Shown: positions 17,345 to 25,063, counted from the first letter of the stretch. The stretch: DNA of 64,000 nt from Fructobacillus papyrifericola (GCF_018437235.1 NZ_JAAMFJ010000001.1:434001-498000); one strand, 5' to 3'. Numbers and translations are program-made. Notes: a model not told the origin generated them from the sequence alone.

Positions 17345-17433
17345 TGCTTCCTATTGGTATTTGTCTTGGAATTTTCTTGATAGTTGTCCCATTAACCATT
17401 GCCTCCCGTTCCCGCTATGTAAAAGTCAAATAA

Positions 17434-17463
17434 AAAAACGAACATCGGATGATGTTCGTTTTT
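17434..17463. terminator. Bidirectional terminator
   Basis: AAAAACGAACATC-GGAT-GATGTTCGTTTTT, perfect 13-base arms. It ends the minus-strand gene at 17471-18313 and shields the MMPL promoter. Confidence 0.88.
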
Positions 17464-17470
17464 ATTTATC

Positions 17471-18313
17471 TTATTTATCGTCATTCTTCAGCTTTTTTAA
17501 CATCCGCCAGGAAACAAGCCAGAAGATGATCAAGCCAAGAACCAGCAAAGCTGCCAGAACAAGCTTGCCATTCTTTGTGCTCGTGAGTCCCTCCATAAAT
17601 GGCAAACGGGTGCCAATGCCGACTAATGCTTGGAAGATAATGTAGTAGTAGATGGGCCGATTGATGAATTGGTTAGCCTTAGCAATTTTTTGGTAAATGG
17701 CTAAGATAATCAGCATGACCACAATCGTTGCGATTCCTACCCAGCCATCAAAGGAAAAGCGAACCGCTGTTTTCAACCACAAGGAGATGGCAAAGGCCGG
17801 GAAGATTAAAGCCAGCCCCACTACGCAAGTGATCACTGTTTTCAGCCATTTTGGCAGTCGAATCGACTGGAATAAGGTCACCGCGGTGCCCATCAGCCAA
17901 GTGGTCAGACAGGCGGCCAAGGTCAGATAGAGGCCAGCCAACAAGTAGGCACCGAGGTCGACGACTTTGCCAGGGACGGAGATGGCTGGGATGAAGGCGA
18001 TGGCCAGATACCCGAAGAAGACGTAGAAAAGCAGCTTGGCAAAGGATTCCCAGTGAATGGGCAGCTTCTTTAGTAAGGCTGCAGCAGCCGTCTGCGGGTT
18101 CTTACCCAGGTAATCAGCGGCCGATTGTCCATTCTTTTGCGCCTTCAAAATATCCTGCAGGCTGTTTAACAAGAGCTCCTCGACCGCTTGTTCATCCTTC
18201 AACCAGGAAGTGGTGCGCGCGTATATTAAAAAGTCATCGTAAAATTTTTGATTTTCTTCGTTCAGTCCAGCTCGTAATTCGTTGTTGCGCTCGATTAATT
18301 CGTTGATGGTCAT
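17471..18313 (-). CDS. Multi-pass membrane protein with DUF1129/HAAS-like N terminus
   Basis: 280 residues. Residues 1-80 are a helical cytoplasmic domain (TINELIERNNELRAGL, EQAVEELLLNSLQDILKAQKNGQSAADYLG) resembling the DUF1129/DUF1048 (HAAS) modules that precede membrane regions in Firmicutes. Six or more hydrophobic segments follow from about 90 to 275. HAAS-type proteins often pair with PadR regulators, but none is adjacent. The function is unknown. It is a single-gene unit with terminators on both sides. Confidence 0.7.
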   Translation of the reverse strand: MTINELIERNNELRAGLNEENQKFYDDFLIYARTTSWLKDEQAVEELLLNSLQDILKAQKNGQSAADYLGKNPQTAAAALLKKLPIHWESFAKLLFYVFFGYLAIAFIPAISVPGKVVDLGAYLLAGLYLTLAACLTTWLMGTAVTLFQSIRLPKWLKTVITCVVGLALIFPAFAISLWLKTAVRFSFDGWVGIATIVVMLIILAIYQKIAKANQFINRPIYYYIIFQALVGIGTRLPFMEGLTSTKNGKLVLAALLVLGLIIFWLVSWRMLKKLKNDDK

Positions 18314-18414
18314 TTTTCTTCCCGTTTTACTAGAGGATTAAAGATGGTCAATCCCCTTTCTTTTCTTCTGTTTAGTTTAGCGAAAGGAGCGGTTTCTGTA
18401 AAGCTAAGAAAGCA

Positions 18415-18446
18415 AAAAAGCCGTCTCCTTTGGAGGCGACTTTTAT
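18415..18446 (-). terminator. Terminator of brnQ (first copy)
   Basis: Reading leftward, GTCGCCTCC-AAA-GGAGACGGC is followed by TTTTTT, with one mismatch and one wobble in the stem. Confidence 0.75.
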
Positions 18447-18467
18447 AGCCAATAATTATAAGTAAAC

Positions 18468-19811
18468 TTACTTACCGAGCTCCTCTTTCTTGAAGAACTT
18501 CCAGAGAAGTGCCAGAACGAGCCCAGCCAGTGCTGGCAGCACCCAACCGAAGCCTTCGGCAGCCAGTGGCAAGTTGGTCGTGTAGCCCTTAACCACGTTT
18601 GCAGCCCAGGCTTGGCTAGCCAATGGTGAGGCAGCCAACGCATCCAAGAAGGCGGGCACCGTTACAGCAGCGACCACAAAGCGGTACATCGTGCCGTCTT
18701 GCTTGACCCATTTGTTGGTAACCCCTAACAAAGTCAAAGCCAGAGCGTATGGATACAAGAGCATCAAGACTGGTGCAGACCAGGCGATGATGTTGGTCAA
18801 ACCGGCGTTGGCCGTGACGAAAGAACCAAAGGCGATCAGGCGCAACCACCAGAGGTAAGAAACCTTTGGAAAGACGCGGTGCAAATCCTGAGCAAAGGAA
18901 ACAAAGAGGCCCATGGCCGTCGTGAAGACAGCTAAGGTCACGATAACACCGGTGGCAAGCACCCCAACGTTACCCGTGTAGTGCGTGATGATTTCAGAAA
19001 AGGCCGTTCCACCGTTGGCAGCAGCCTTCATGGTTCCAAGGGAAGTCACACCGAGCAGAACAGTTGCGACATAGATCAGTGATTCCATCAAGATGGCGAC
19101 TAGTCCCGACTTGGCCAAGACTTTCGAAACGTTTGAACCGGTAAAACCGAGGGCCCGAACGGCGTAAACAACGGAAACGGCCAGGGCCAAGAGAGCCAGC
19201 CCATCCATTGTGTTATAACCATCCAAGACTCCTTGGAAGGCTGCGTGCTGCTGGTAGGCGGAAGTAGCGTGCTGAGTTAAGTCCCCCATTGGCAAGACCA
19301 AAGCCAAAACCAAGATCAAGCCCAAGAGAACTAAGAAGATGGGGTTCAGGTACTTTCCAACCCACTTCATCAAGTTGGACTGCTTGACCGTCAAGAAATA
19401 GGCTAAGCCGAAGAAGGCTGCCGAAAAGAGCAACATGGCCAATTGTTGATAGCCTTCTGGTACCAGTGGTGCCACACCCATGGCAAAGGCCGTGGCCGCC
19501 GTACGGGGTGTTCCAAAAAGCGGGCCGATGGTGAAGTGGATGGCCACCAGCATAACCGTACCAAACCATGGCGCAACCGGCTTGGCAATGTCATAGACGG
19601 ACTTTGAATCCGTTAAGGAAACCGCCAGCATGGCCAGGAATGGCAACAAAGCCCCTGTCAAAAGGAAGCCAAGGACGGCAGGCAGCCAATTGTGACCGGC
19701 CAGTTGGCCCAGTTGAACTGGGAAGATCAGGTTTCCGGCACCAAAGAACATACCGAAGATGAGCGAAGCGACTAAAAAGAGCTGCTTCGTTGTTAGTTTT
19801 TGCTTTTCCAT
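18468..19811 (-). CDS. brnQ: Branched-chain amino-acid carrier BrnQ, isoleucine-leader copy
   Basis: 447 residues, ATG after AAAGGAG. LIVCS family: twelve membrane segments, the N-terminal signature LIFGMFFGAGNLIFPVQLGQ and the GPLFGTPRTAATAFAMG motif. It carries out Na+- or H+-coupled uptake of leucine, isoleucine and valine. It is about 60-70 percent identical by eye to the copy at 20072-21412, so this is a tandem duplication. The gene has its own promoter (20040-20068) and a leader with an Ile-rich peptide, alternative hairpins and a terminator (19862-20011), so expression is predicted to rise when charged tRNA-Ile is scarce. Confidence 0.95.
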   Translation of the reverse strand: MEKQKLTTKQLFLVASLIFGMFFGAGNLIFPVQLGQLAGHNWLPAVLGFLLTGALLPFLAMLAVSLTDSKSVYDIAKPVAPWFGTVMLVAIHFTIGPLFGTPRTAATAFAMGVAPLVPEGYQQLAMLLFSAAFFGLAYFLTVKQSNLMKWVGKYLNPIFLVLLGLILVLALVLPMGDLTQHATSAYQQHAAFQGVLDGYNTMDGLALLALAVSVVYAVRALGFTGSNVSKVLAKSGLVAILMESLIYVATVLLGVTSLGTMKAAANGGTAFSEIITHYTGNVGVLATGVIVTLAVFTTAMGLFVSFAQDLHRVFPKVSYLWWLRLIAFGSFVTANAGLTNIIAWSAPVLMLLYPYALALTLLGVTNKWVKQDGTMYRFVVAAVTVPAFLDALAASPLASQAWAANVVKGYTTNLPLAAEGFGWVLPALAGLVLALLWKFFKKEELGK

Positions 19812-19850
19812 TATGAAAAACTCCTTTATTTTTCTCAGCTTAAGTTTTAA

Positions 19851-19888
19851 CCAAATAAAAAGACCAGCTACGTAAAACGCAGCTGGTC
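19851..19888 (-). terminator. Attenuator terminator in the brnQ (Ile) leader
   Basis: On the RNA, GACCAGCTGCG and CGTAGCTGGTC form an 11-pair stem (one G.U) around a 5-base loop, followed by TTTTTATTT. It lies between the leader peptide and the brnQ start, so it terminates before the gene unless relieved. Confidence 0.85.
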
Positions 19889-19905
19889 AAAAACTCATTT
19901 CCTCA

Positions 19906-19954
19906 GCAGCCTACCCGATTTCGGATAGGCAGCTCAAAACATCAGCACCTATCC
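19906..19954 (-). promoter_or_regulatory. Alternative hairpin segments in the brnQ (Ile) leader
   Basis: On the RNA, segment A (GGATAGG, 19948-19954) starts right after the leader stop codon. Segment B (CTGCCTATCCGA, about 19921-19932) can pair with A or with segment C (CGGGTAGGCTGC, about 19906-19917). The A:B or B:C choice depends on the ribosome position at the stop codon, as in classical attenuators. How C or B relieves the terminator is not resolved from the sequence. Confidence 0.65.
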
Positions 19955-20011
19955 CTATGGAATAATAATGCTGATAATAATGGCTTGGTTGTTTTGGAAT
20001 GAATTCGTCAT
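19955..20011 (-). CDS. Isoleucine-rich leader peptide of brnQ
   Basis: The 57-base frame encodes MTNSFQNNQAIIISIIIP, with six Ile codons among the last eight residues, then TAG. A weak ribosome binding site (AAGTGAG) lies 7 bases upstream, and a promoter with a perfect -35 ends about 30 bases earlier. The stop codon abuts the first hairpin segment. The design equals a ribosome-stalling attenuation peptide. The BrnQ copy upstream has a leader of exactly the same length and layout, but with Val in place of Ile (21554-21610), which makes a chance frame very unlikely. Confidence 0.85.
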   Translation of the reverse strand: MTNSFQNNQAIIISIIIP

Positions 20012-20039
20012 TTGTTTACTCACTTAATTTGATAAATTT

Positions 20040-20068
20040 ATTAAAGCATGATGAGAAAAGATTGTCAA
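20040..20068 (-). promoter_or_regulatory. Promoter of the Ile leader / brnQ
   Basis: TTGACA (20063-20068), 17-base spacer, TTTAAT (20040-20045). Spacing, boxes and the spacer end (TCATCATGC) match the promoter of the second copy at 21639-21667, so the whole control region was duplicated with the gene. Confidence 0.82.
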
Positions 20069-20071
20069 AGG

Positions 20072-21412
20072 TTAATTTCCCTTTTTCTTTTGAATTAAAA
20101 GCAAAATACCGGCAATGATTGCCCCAATCAGGGATGGAATCACCCAGCCAAAGCCTTCTGAAGCCAAAGGAATCAGCTTGTGGTAAGTGCTGGCAATCCC
20201 CTGCGCCCAGTCCGTTGATGCTGCTGGTGAGGCCAAGAGGCCATCCAAGAAAGCCGGAATGGCAATGAAGGCCATGACCATGCGGTACATCAAGCGGTTT
20301 TGCTTGACCCACTTGTTGGAAACGGCCAAAATCGTCAAGGCCAATGCAAAGGGATAGATGACCATCAATACCAGCGTTGAAAAGGCAATAATATTGGTCA
20401 AACCGGCATTAGCCGTGATGAAGGAACCAATCGTAATAACGCGCAACCAGTTCTTATAAGAAACCTTTGGGAAGACACGGTGCAGATCCTGTGAGAAGGA
20501 GGCTGACAGTCCCATGGCCGTGGTGAAAACAGCAAGGGTAACAATGACACCTGTCAAAAGAATGCCAACGTTACCGGTGTAGTGCGTGATGATGGCGGAA
20601 AGCGCCGTTCCACCGTTGTCAGCAATCTTCATGATACCAAGAGAAGAAGTGCCCAGCAAAGCCGTGGCAACGTAGATCAATGATTCCAAGAGGATGGCCA
20701 GCAAACCAGACTTGGCCAAGAGCTTGGGCACTTGCTTTTCGGCAAAGCCTATGTTTTGAACAGCGTAAACAACGGAAACGGCAAAGGCCAAAAGGGCCAA
20801 ACAATCCATCGTGTTATACCCTTCCAAGATTCCCTGGAAGGCAGCGGAAGCCTGGTAAGCCCCCGTCACCTTTTGGTCAAGACCACCCATTGGCAAGATT
20901 AAGGCCAAAATCAAGATGATGGCGATCAGAATCAAGAACAAGGGATTCAAGTACTGGCCAACCCACTTCATCAGGTTGGACTCCTTCAAAGTCATGCGGT
21001 AAACCAACCAGAAGAAGAGCGCTGAAAAGAGAATCATGGCCAACTGCTGGTAGGCAGTCGGTACCAAGGGCGCAATTCCCATGGCAAAGGCCGTGGCCGC
21101 CGTACGTGGCGTGGCAAAGAGTGGGCCCAGTGAGAAGTGAACGGCGATAACCATGATGGTGGCAAACCAACCAGCCACCGGCTTGGCGATGTCAAAAACC
21201 GACGTTGACTTAGTCAAGGCCATACCAAGCATGGCCAAGAACGGCAACAAAGCACCTGTCAAAAGAAAGCCGGAAACGGCTTGCCAGACGTGGGCGCCGG
21301 CTAACTGACCCAGCTGAACTGGGAAAATCAGGTTTCCGGCCCCAAAGAAGAGACCGAAAATCAGGGATGTAATGAGTAAGATATCCTTTTTACTCGCATG
21401 TTTTTCGTGCAT
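20072..21412 (-). CDS. brnQ: Branched-chain amino-acid carrier BrnQ, valine-leader copy
   Basis: 446 residues from the ATG at 21412 (MHEKHASKKD), chosen for the AGGAG 7 bases upstream; a longer in-frame reading would run back through the attenuator terminator and was rejected. LIVCS family with LIFGLFFGAGNLIFPVQLGQ and GPLFATPRTAATAFAMG, twelve membrane segments. It is the upstream tandem paralogue of the carrier at 18468-19811. It is preceded by the leader at 21554-21610, which is Val-rich, so predicted derepression is by valine shortage. Together the two genes suggest split control of uptake by different branched-chain residues. Confidence 0.95.
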   Translation of the reverse strand: MHEKHASKKDILLITSLIFGLFFGAGNLIFPVQLGQLAGAHVWQAVSGFLLTGALLPFLAMLGMALTKSTSVFDIAKPVAGWFATIMVIAVHFSLGPLFATPRTAATAFAMGIAPLVPTAYQQLAMILFSALFFWLVYRMTLKESNLMKWVGQYLNPLFLILIAIILILALILPMGGLDQKVTGAYQASAAFQGILEGYNTMDCLALLAFAVSVVYAVQNIGFAEKQVPKLLAKSGLLAILLESLIYVATALLGTSSLGIMKIADNGGTALSAIITHYTGNVGILLTGVIVTLAVFTTAMGLSASFSQDLHRVFPKVSYKNWLRVITIGSFITANAGLTNIIAFSTLVLMVIYPFALALTILAVSNKWVKQNRLMYRMVMAFIAIPAFLDGLLASPAASTDWAQGIASTYHKLIPLASEGFGWVIPSLIGAIIAGILLLIQKKKGN

Positions 21413-21450
21413 GTGCGTACTCCTATTTTTTAGAAAGTCGATAATCAGAC

Positions 21451-21483
21451 CAAACAAAAAGCCGGCTGCTTGCGCAACCGGCT
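21451..21483 (-). terminator. Attenuator terminator in the brnQ (Val) leader
   Basis: On the RNA, AGCCGGTTGC-GCAA-GCAGCCGGCT is followed by TTTTTGTTTG. It is located between the leader peptide and the brnQ start. Confidence 0.85.
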
Positions 21484-21504
21484 TCGTCATTTGACTTCGC
21501 TCAG

Positions 21505-21554
21505 CTGCCCATCCTCATCTCGGATAGGCAGGCCAAAAATTCAGCACCCTATCC
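21505..21554 (-). promoter_or_regulatory. Alternative hairpin segments in the brnQ (Val) leader
   Basis: Segment A (GGATAGG) begins with the last base of the stop codon (21548-21554). Segment B (CTGCCTATCC, 21522-21531) can pair with A, or with C (GGATGGGCAG, 21505-21514) through ten pairs with one wobble. Same order as in the Ile leader. Confidence 0.65.
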
Positions 21555-21610
21555 TAACGGATAACGACGCTGACGACGACGGCTAAATTCAAAGTCAAAT
21601 TCTTGTTCAT
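21554..21610 (-). CDS. Valine-rich leader peptide of brnQ
   Basis: 57 bases encode MNKNLTLNLAVVVSVVIR, then TAG: five Val codons and one Ile within the last eight residues. Length (18 residues), the A-XXX-S-XXX tail pattern and the position of the stop codon at segment A are the same as in the Ile leader at 19955-20011. The start follows a weak purine-rich site (ACGAGAAATCAC). Confidence 0.85.
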   Translation of the reverse strand: MNKNLTLNLAVVVSVVIR

Positions 21611-21638
21611 GTGATTTCTCGTTTCTTTTGATACTTTA

Positions 21639-21667
21639 ATTAAAGCAAAATGAGTGAACCCTGTCAA
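21639..21667 (-). promoter_or_regulatory. Promoter of the Val leader / brnQ
   Basis: TTGACA (21662-21667), 17-base spacer, TTTAAT (21639-21644). Confidence 0.82.
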
Positions 21668-21700
21668 CTTTTATTTCAAACAAATGACAAAGTTCCCTTT

Positions 21701-22270
21701 TTAGTCAACCGTAACCATCTTTGGATAGACACGGGCAATGATGACCAAAACGACTGCCGAAGCGATGAATGATGGCAACATGTAAGAACCGTTGTAAAGA
21801 ATAGAGTAAATCCAAACCCCTTCACCCTTTGGTGCGTATGAACCAAAGAAAATCACGGCTGAAAGCATGTGTGACAGGAAGCGAAGAAAGGAACCAACAA
21901 AGACACCAACCGTTAACCAAAAGGCCCCTTTGCCCATTTCCTTATTGGCGTAGGCCTTCTTGACCATTGGTACCGTTACAGCGGTAAAGCCAACGACCGT
22001 AAAGGCCAAGGGATAATCCAGGAATGCTTGGAAGGGCGTCAAGATGTAGGCACCCAAAATTAACTTAATCATTCCAAAGAGGAAGCCAACTGTTAAGCCA
22101 CCCTTGTAGCCATAACGATAGGCCATGATCATCGTTGGCAGCATTTGGAAGGAAATCGAGCCCCCCTCACCCCAGAGGCGCAATGACCAGAAGCTGAGGA
22201 CGACGGACAAGGCGGTAAAGAGTGCCAATTCCGTGATGAAGCGCAAGTTCTTTGACTTTGTGTTCTGCAT
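21701..22270 (-). CDS. thiT: Thiamine ECF transporter substrate-binding protein ThiT
   Basis: 189 residues, ATG after AAAGGAGAG. Six membrane segments, typical of S components; the ThiT hallmarks are the N-terminal ALFTALSVVLSFWSLRLWGEGGSIS and the Trp/Tyr/Glu-rich regions MAYRYGYKGG, DYPLAF, and the final YNGSYMLPSF. It binds thiamine with high affinity and uses a shared EcfA-A'-T module encoded elsewhere. A TPP riboswitch (22366-22446) and terminator lie directly upstream, so it is repressed by thiamine pyrophosphate. Single-gene unit. Confidence 0.95.
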   Translation of the reverse strand: MQNTKSKNLRFITELALFTALSVVLSFWSLRLWGEGGSISFQMLPTMIMAYRYGYKGGLTVGFLFGMIKLILGAYILTPFQAFLDYPLAFTVVGFTAVTVPMVKKAYANKEMGKGAFWLTVGVFVGSFLRFLSHMLSAVIFFGSYAPKGEGVWIYSILYNGSYMLPSFIASAVVLVIIARVYPKMVTVD

Positions 22271-22301
22271 GTTTTCTCTCCTTTTTAACTCATGCTAGAC
22301 C

Positions 22302-22350
22302 ACAAAAAAACAACGTTTCCGGAACAGCAAAAGCAGAACGAAACGTTGTT
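22302..22350 (-). terminator. Expression-platform terminator before thiT
   Basis: AACAACGTTTC (22309-22319) pairs exactly with GAAACGTTGTT (22340-22350), with a T run on the minus strand. It is downstream of the TPP aptamer. Confidence 0.85.
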
Positions 22351-22365
22351 GTTTGTCTTTTTCTG

Positions 22366-22446
22366 TTTTCCCTACGCGTGTCTTAACACAACAGGTTCAA
22401 AGGGTCGGCTTACGCACTCTCAGCTCAACGAGCTCCCCTAAACGGA
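22366..22446 (-). ncRNA. TPP riboswitch (THI element) of thiT
   Basis: The minus strand carries the conserved blocks GGGGAGC, GCTGAGAGTGCG, CCCTTTGAACCTGTT and GTTAAGACACGCGTAGGGAA, the THI consensus. Binding of thiamine pyrophosphate is expected to favour the terminator at 22302-22350. Confidence 0.93.
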
Positions 22447-22510
22447 CGTTATTTTTTTGTTGCCTTTATTATACGTCGAAAAACAGAACTTTGACAAGTT
22501 TTTGCCCAAT

Positions 22511-22540
22511 AAAAAAAAGACGTATTTTCATACGTCTTTC
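22511..22540 (-). terminator. Terminator of the DUF915 gene (paralogue 2)
   Basis: AAAGACGTAT-GAAA-ATACGTCTTT followed by T bases on the minus strand; stem of ten perfect pairs. Confidence 0.88.
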
Positions 22541-22544
22541 CTTT

Positions 22545-23402
22545 TTATTTCTTCAAGAAAGCCAACATGGCTGCGTCGACTTCCTTGTTTTCATGGAGCT
22601 TTGAATGCTGACCATCAGCACCGGTGATTAACTTCTCTTCGTAGGTCGAAGGACTTTGGACAAAGTACTTGAGCGACTTGGACGAGTTGTTGTAGACCGT
22701 GGTGTCGTTGTTGCCGGCCCCCTGCGAATTGCCATAGATGTTTAGGACCTGTATGGTGTGACTTTGGTAGTAGTCGCGCAGCGGCAGCAGCCGGTTAAAG
22801 TAGGCCGACTGATTCATCGGTTGACCGTTATCATACAGGGCGGAATTCGACTCCTTTTCAGTCAGCATCAGCCCGTTATAGGTCCCGGCCAAATCGATCT
22901 GCTTCTTCACAACGGGGAGCGTATCATTATTGGCCTTGGCCGTATTCATCAGGTAGTAAGCAATCGCCATGTTCCCCATCGAGTGCCCGACCAGGTTGAC
23001 CTGATCGACTCCCTCTTTTTTCAGGTTGGTCATGATGGTTTTGACCCAGTCGGCCGTCTTATTAAAGTCCTGGTTCTTGTTGCTATCAAATTGGACCAGA
23101 ATCAAGGGATTCTTATCGGAATCGGTGATGGTCCGACCCATGTTGACCTCACCGTTTTCCTTGACTGTAACATCCATTCGGCGGTTCGAATAACCATGGT
23201 CAACCAAGTACTGGGCCATGGACTTTTCCGCGTTTCTAGACGAACCGTAGCCGTGGAAAAAGACGGTGGCGGTCTTTCCGGAAACCGTTGTCTTTGAGTT
23301 GGTTGACTGCTGGTGGGCCGACAGGGATTCAAAGACGGCGTAGCCAATCAGTGCGAGAAAAACGATGATAATGATGGTCATGATATGACTGTGTTTTTTC
23401 AT
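22545..23402 (-). CDS. DUF915 alpha/beta-hydrolase, membrane-anchored (paralogue 2)
   Basis: 285 residues. A signal anchor (HIMTIIIIVFLALIGYAVF) is followed by a Ser/Thr-rich linker and the hydrolase domain: TATVFFHGYGSSRNAEKSM, nucleophile GHSMGN, late His in GQHSKLHENKEVD. It resembles the protein at 7866-8720 throughout; the shared C-terminal block NSSKSLKYFVQSPSTY is nearly invariant. The substrate is unknown, and both act outside the membrane by topology. This copy stands alone, with a possible -10 TATAAT near 23438 and its own terminator, so unlike paralogue 1 it is not in the MerR operon. Confidence 0.87.
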   Translation of the reverse strand: MKKHSHIMTIIIIVFLALIGYAVFESLSAHQQSTNSKTTVSGKTATVFFHGYGSSRNAEKSMAQYLVDHGYSNRRMDVTVKENGEVNMGRTITDSDKNPLILVQFDSNKNQDFNKTADWVKTIMTNLKKEGVDQVNLVGHSMGNMAIAYYLMNTAKANNDTLPVVKKQIDLAGTYNGLMLTEKESNSALYDNGQPMNQSAYFNRLLPLRDYYQSHTIQVLNIYGNSQGAGNNDTTVYNNSSKSLKYFVQSPSTYEEKLITGADGQHSKLHENKEVDAAMLAFLKK

Positions 23403-23562
23403 GTTTGCCCCTTTATAAGTTTTGCTTACTTTTTATTATACGCTTTTACTGGTTGGACATCTTTTAGGTAGAGTTCGCCAGGGCATTTTTTGTCGATTTG
23501 TCTATTAAATACCAGTTTTGCCAACTTTTCTTTGATCCAGGGAGACTTTCTTGTTTCCGTAA

Positions 23563-23577
23563 AAGAAAGCGCTTACC
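23563..23577 (+). promoter_or_regulatory. Candidate cre site (CcpA)
   Basis: AAGAAAGCGCTTACC matches the catabolite-responsive element core (GAAAGCGCTT) apart from the first T. It lies 55 bases before the sugar-transporter start, in line with catabolite control of the transporter/alpha-glucosidase genes. Confidence 0.6.
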
Positions 23578-23631
23578 TTAAGAGTGCGAAGCGACGAATT
23601 CGCAGACAAAACAAACAGTTGAGGTTGAACC

Positions 23632-24981
23632 ATGCAAGAAAACAAGAACAAACACAGCGTCCAATCCCGCTTGCCGAGGCTGAGTCAGAAGCAAATCTTT
23701 CTCATGACCTTTGGTTATTTTGGCACTCAGATTGCCTTTGCCATGCAAACCGGTACCATGGGGCGCATTTTTCAAACCATCGGGGCCGACCCAAACCGCC
23801 TAGGCTTCTTCTTTATCCTGCCACCCCTGGCCGGCTTAGTAACGCAGCCTCTGGTCGACTACTTTTCCGATAAAACCTGGCACCCCCGCTATGGAAGACG
23901 GATGCCCTATCTAATCTTGGGTAGTCTGGTCGCCATGGTTGTGATGTTTCTTTTACCAAACGCCGGCTCCTTCGGCTTCGGTTTTGGTTCCAAGGAAGCA
24001 TTAATCTTTGCGGCCATTGCTGTGCTCTTTATCGATTTGGCCTGCAACGTGGCCCAGCAGCCCTTCAAAATGATCATTCCAGACATGGCCAACGAGGAGC
24101 AGTCGCAAACCCTCTGGTCTTTGCAAAACGTTTGGGGGTCGCTCGGTGCCCTAACCGCCTTTGGCGCTCCCTTCCTGCTGACTGCCATTGGACTTTCGAA
24201 CACGGCCAAAGTCGGCGAAGTGCCCCAATCCGTTCGGGTATCCTTCTACCTAGCGGCTTTGATTCTGGGCCTTTCGACTTTCTTTACCGTCAAAACGGTC
24301 AAGGAATATAGTCCAGAAGAAATGGCCCGTTACCGAAAAAAGGCAAATGCTAAAAGGGACGTGGTCAAAACGTCCTTCTGGTTGACTTTAAAAGGGGCGC
24401 CCCAATCCTTTTGGCGCCTTGGCATCGCCGCCTTCTTTGTTTGGATGGCCATTCCCTATATGTGGACTTATTCAACCGGAGCTCTAGCCGAAACCATTTG
24501 GCAAACGACTGATCCGTCTTCTGCCGCCTACCAGGCTGCCGGTAATTGGTTTGGCCTGCTCCAAGCCGTTTACTGTGCCGTCGCCATTGTCTTCGGCCTG
24601 CTCTTCACAAAACTTTCCAAAAAAGTCCGCCGACCAGTCTATACAATCGCCCTTTTACTCGGCGCCATTGGCTTCTTTTTAATTGCCATTGGTCATAGTC
24701 AGGCACTATCGATTTTAGCCTTTGTGCTCTTTGGCATTGCCTGGATCGCCATCATCACCATTCCCTTTACGATTTTAACCAACGCCTTGGACGGCGAACA
24801 CAACGGCGCCCTGCTTGGCTTTTACAACTGCTTCATCTGTATTCCACAGATGATTGCCTCATCCCTTTCCTTTCTCATCCTACCGGCCTTAGGCGGTTCG
24901 ATGGCCAAGATGTTTTACCTCTGCGCTTTCTTCTTTGTCATTGGCGCCTTTAGCATCTGGCTTGTCAAAGACGAACGGTAG
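23632..24981 (+). CDS. MFS sugar transporter, SLC45/GPH-like (maltose/sucrose/isomaltooligosaccharide type)
   Basis: 449 residues; ATG with GAGG upstream. Twelve membrane segments in the major-facilitator layout, with QIAFAMQTGTMGRIFQTIGAD, PPLAGLVTQPLVDYFSDKTWHPRYGRRMPY (an RxGRR loop 2/3 motif) and TNALDGEHNGALLGFYNCFICIPQM. These fit the bacterial SLC45-like proton/sugar symporters that import sucrose, maltose or related glucosides. It is followed 82 bases later by a GH13 alpha-glucosidase, so the imported sugar is probably an alpha-glucoside hydrolysed inside. A cre-like site upstream suggests carbon-catabolite control. Confidence 0.88.
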   Translation: MQENKNKHSVQSRLPRLSQKQIFLMTFGYFGTQIAFAMQTGTMGRIFQTIGADPNRLGFFFILPPLAGLVTQPLVDYFSDKTWHPRYGRRMPYLILGSLVAMVVMFLLPNAGSFGFGFGSKEALIFAAIAVLFIDLACNVAQQPFKMIIPDMANEEQSQTLWSLQNVWGSLGALTAFGAPFLLTAIGLSNTAKVGEVPQSVRVSFYLAALILGLSTFFTVKTVKEYSPEEMARYRKKANAKRDVVKTSFWLTLKGAPQSFWRLGIAAFFVWMAIPYMWTYSTGALAETIWQTTDPSSAAYQAAGNWFGLLQAVYCAVAIVFGLLFTKLSKKVRRPVYTIALLLGAIGFFLIAIGHSQALSILAFVLFGIAWIAIITIPFTILTNALDGEHNGALLGFYNCFICIPQMIASSLSFLILPALGGSMAKMFYLCAFFFVIGAFSIWLVKDER

Positions 24982-25063
24982 ACCCAGCAGAAAATCTTCG
25001 CTATAATGGCAAGCAATTGCTCATTAACAAAGCCGAAAAACGATTCAATTGGAGGATTTATTC

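Noticed and set aside
17325-17645. Plus-strand open frame of 106 codons
   Set aside because: It runs through a terminator and antisense to the DUF1129-like gene; no ribosome binding site or family match. Many similar antisense frames in the window were left out for the same reason.
21413-21490. N-terminal extension of the second BrnQ
   Set aside because: The longer frame crosses the attenuator terminator and lacks a ribosome binding site; the ATG at 21412 with AGGAG gives the family start.
19812-21660. T-box leaders for the brnQ genes
   Set aside because: Neither leader contains the GGTGGNACCGCG T-box; both have leader peptides instead.
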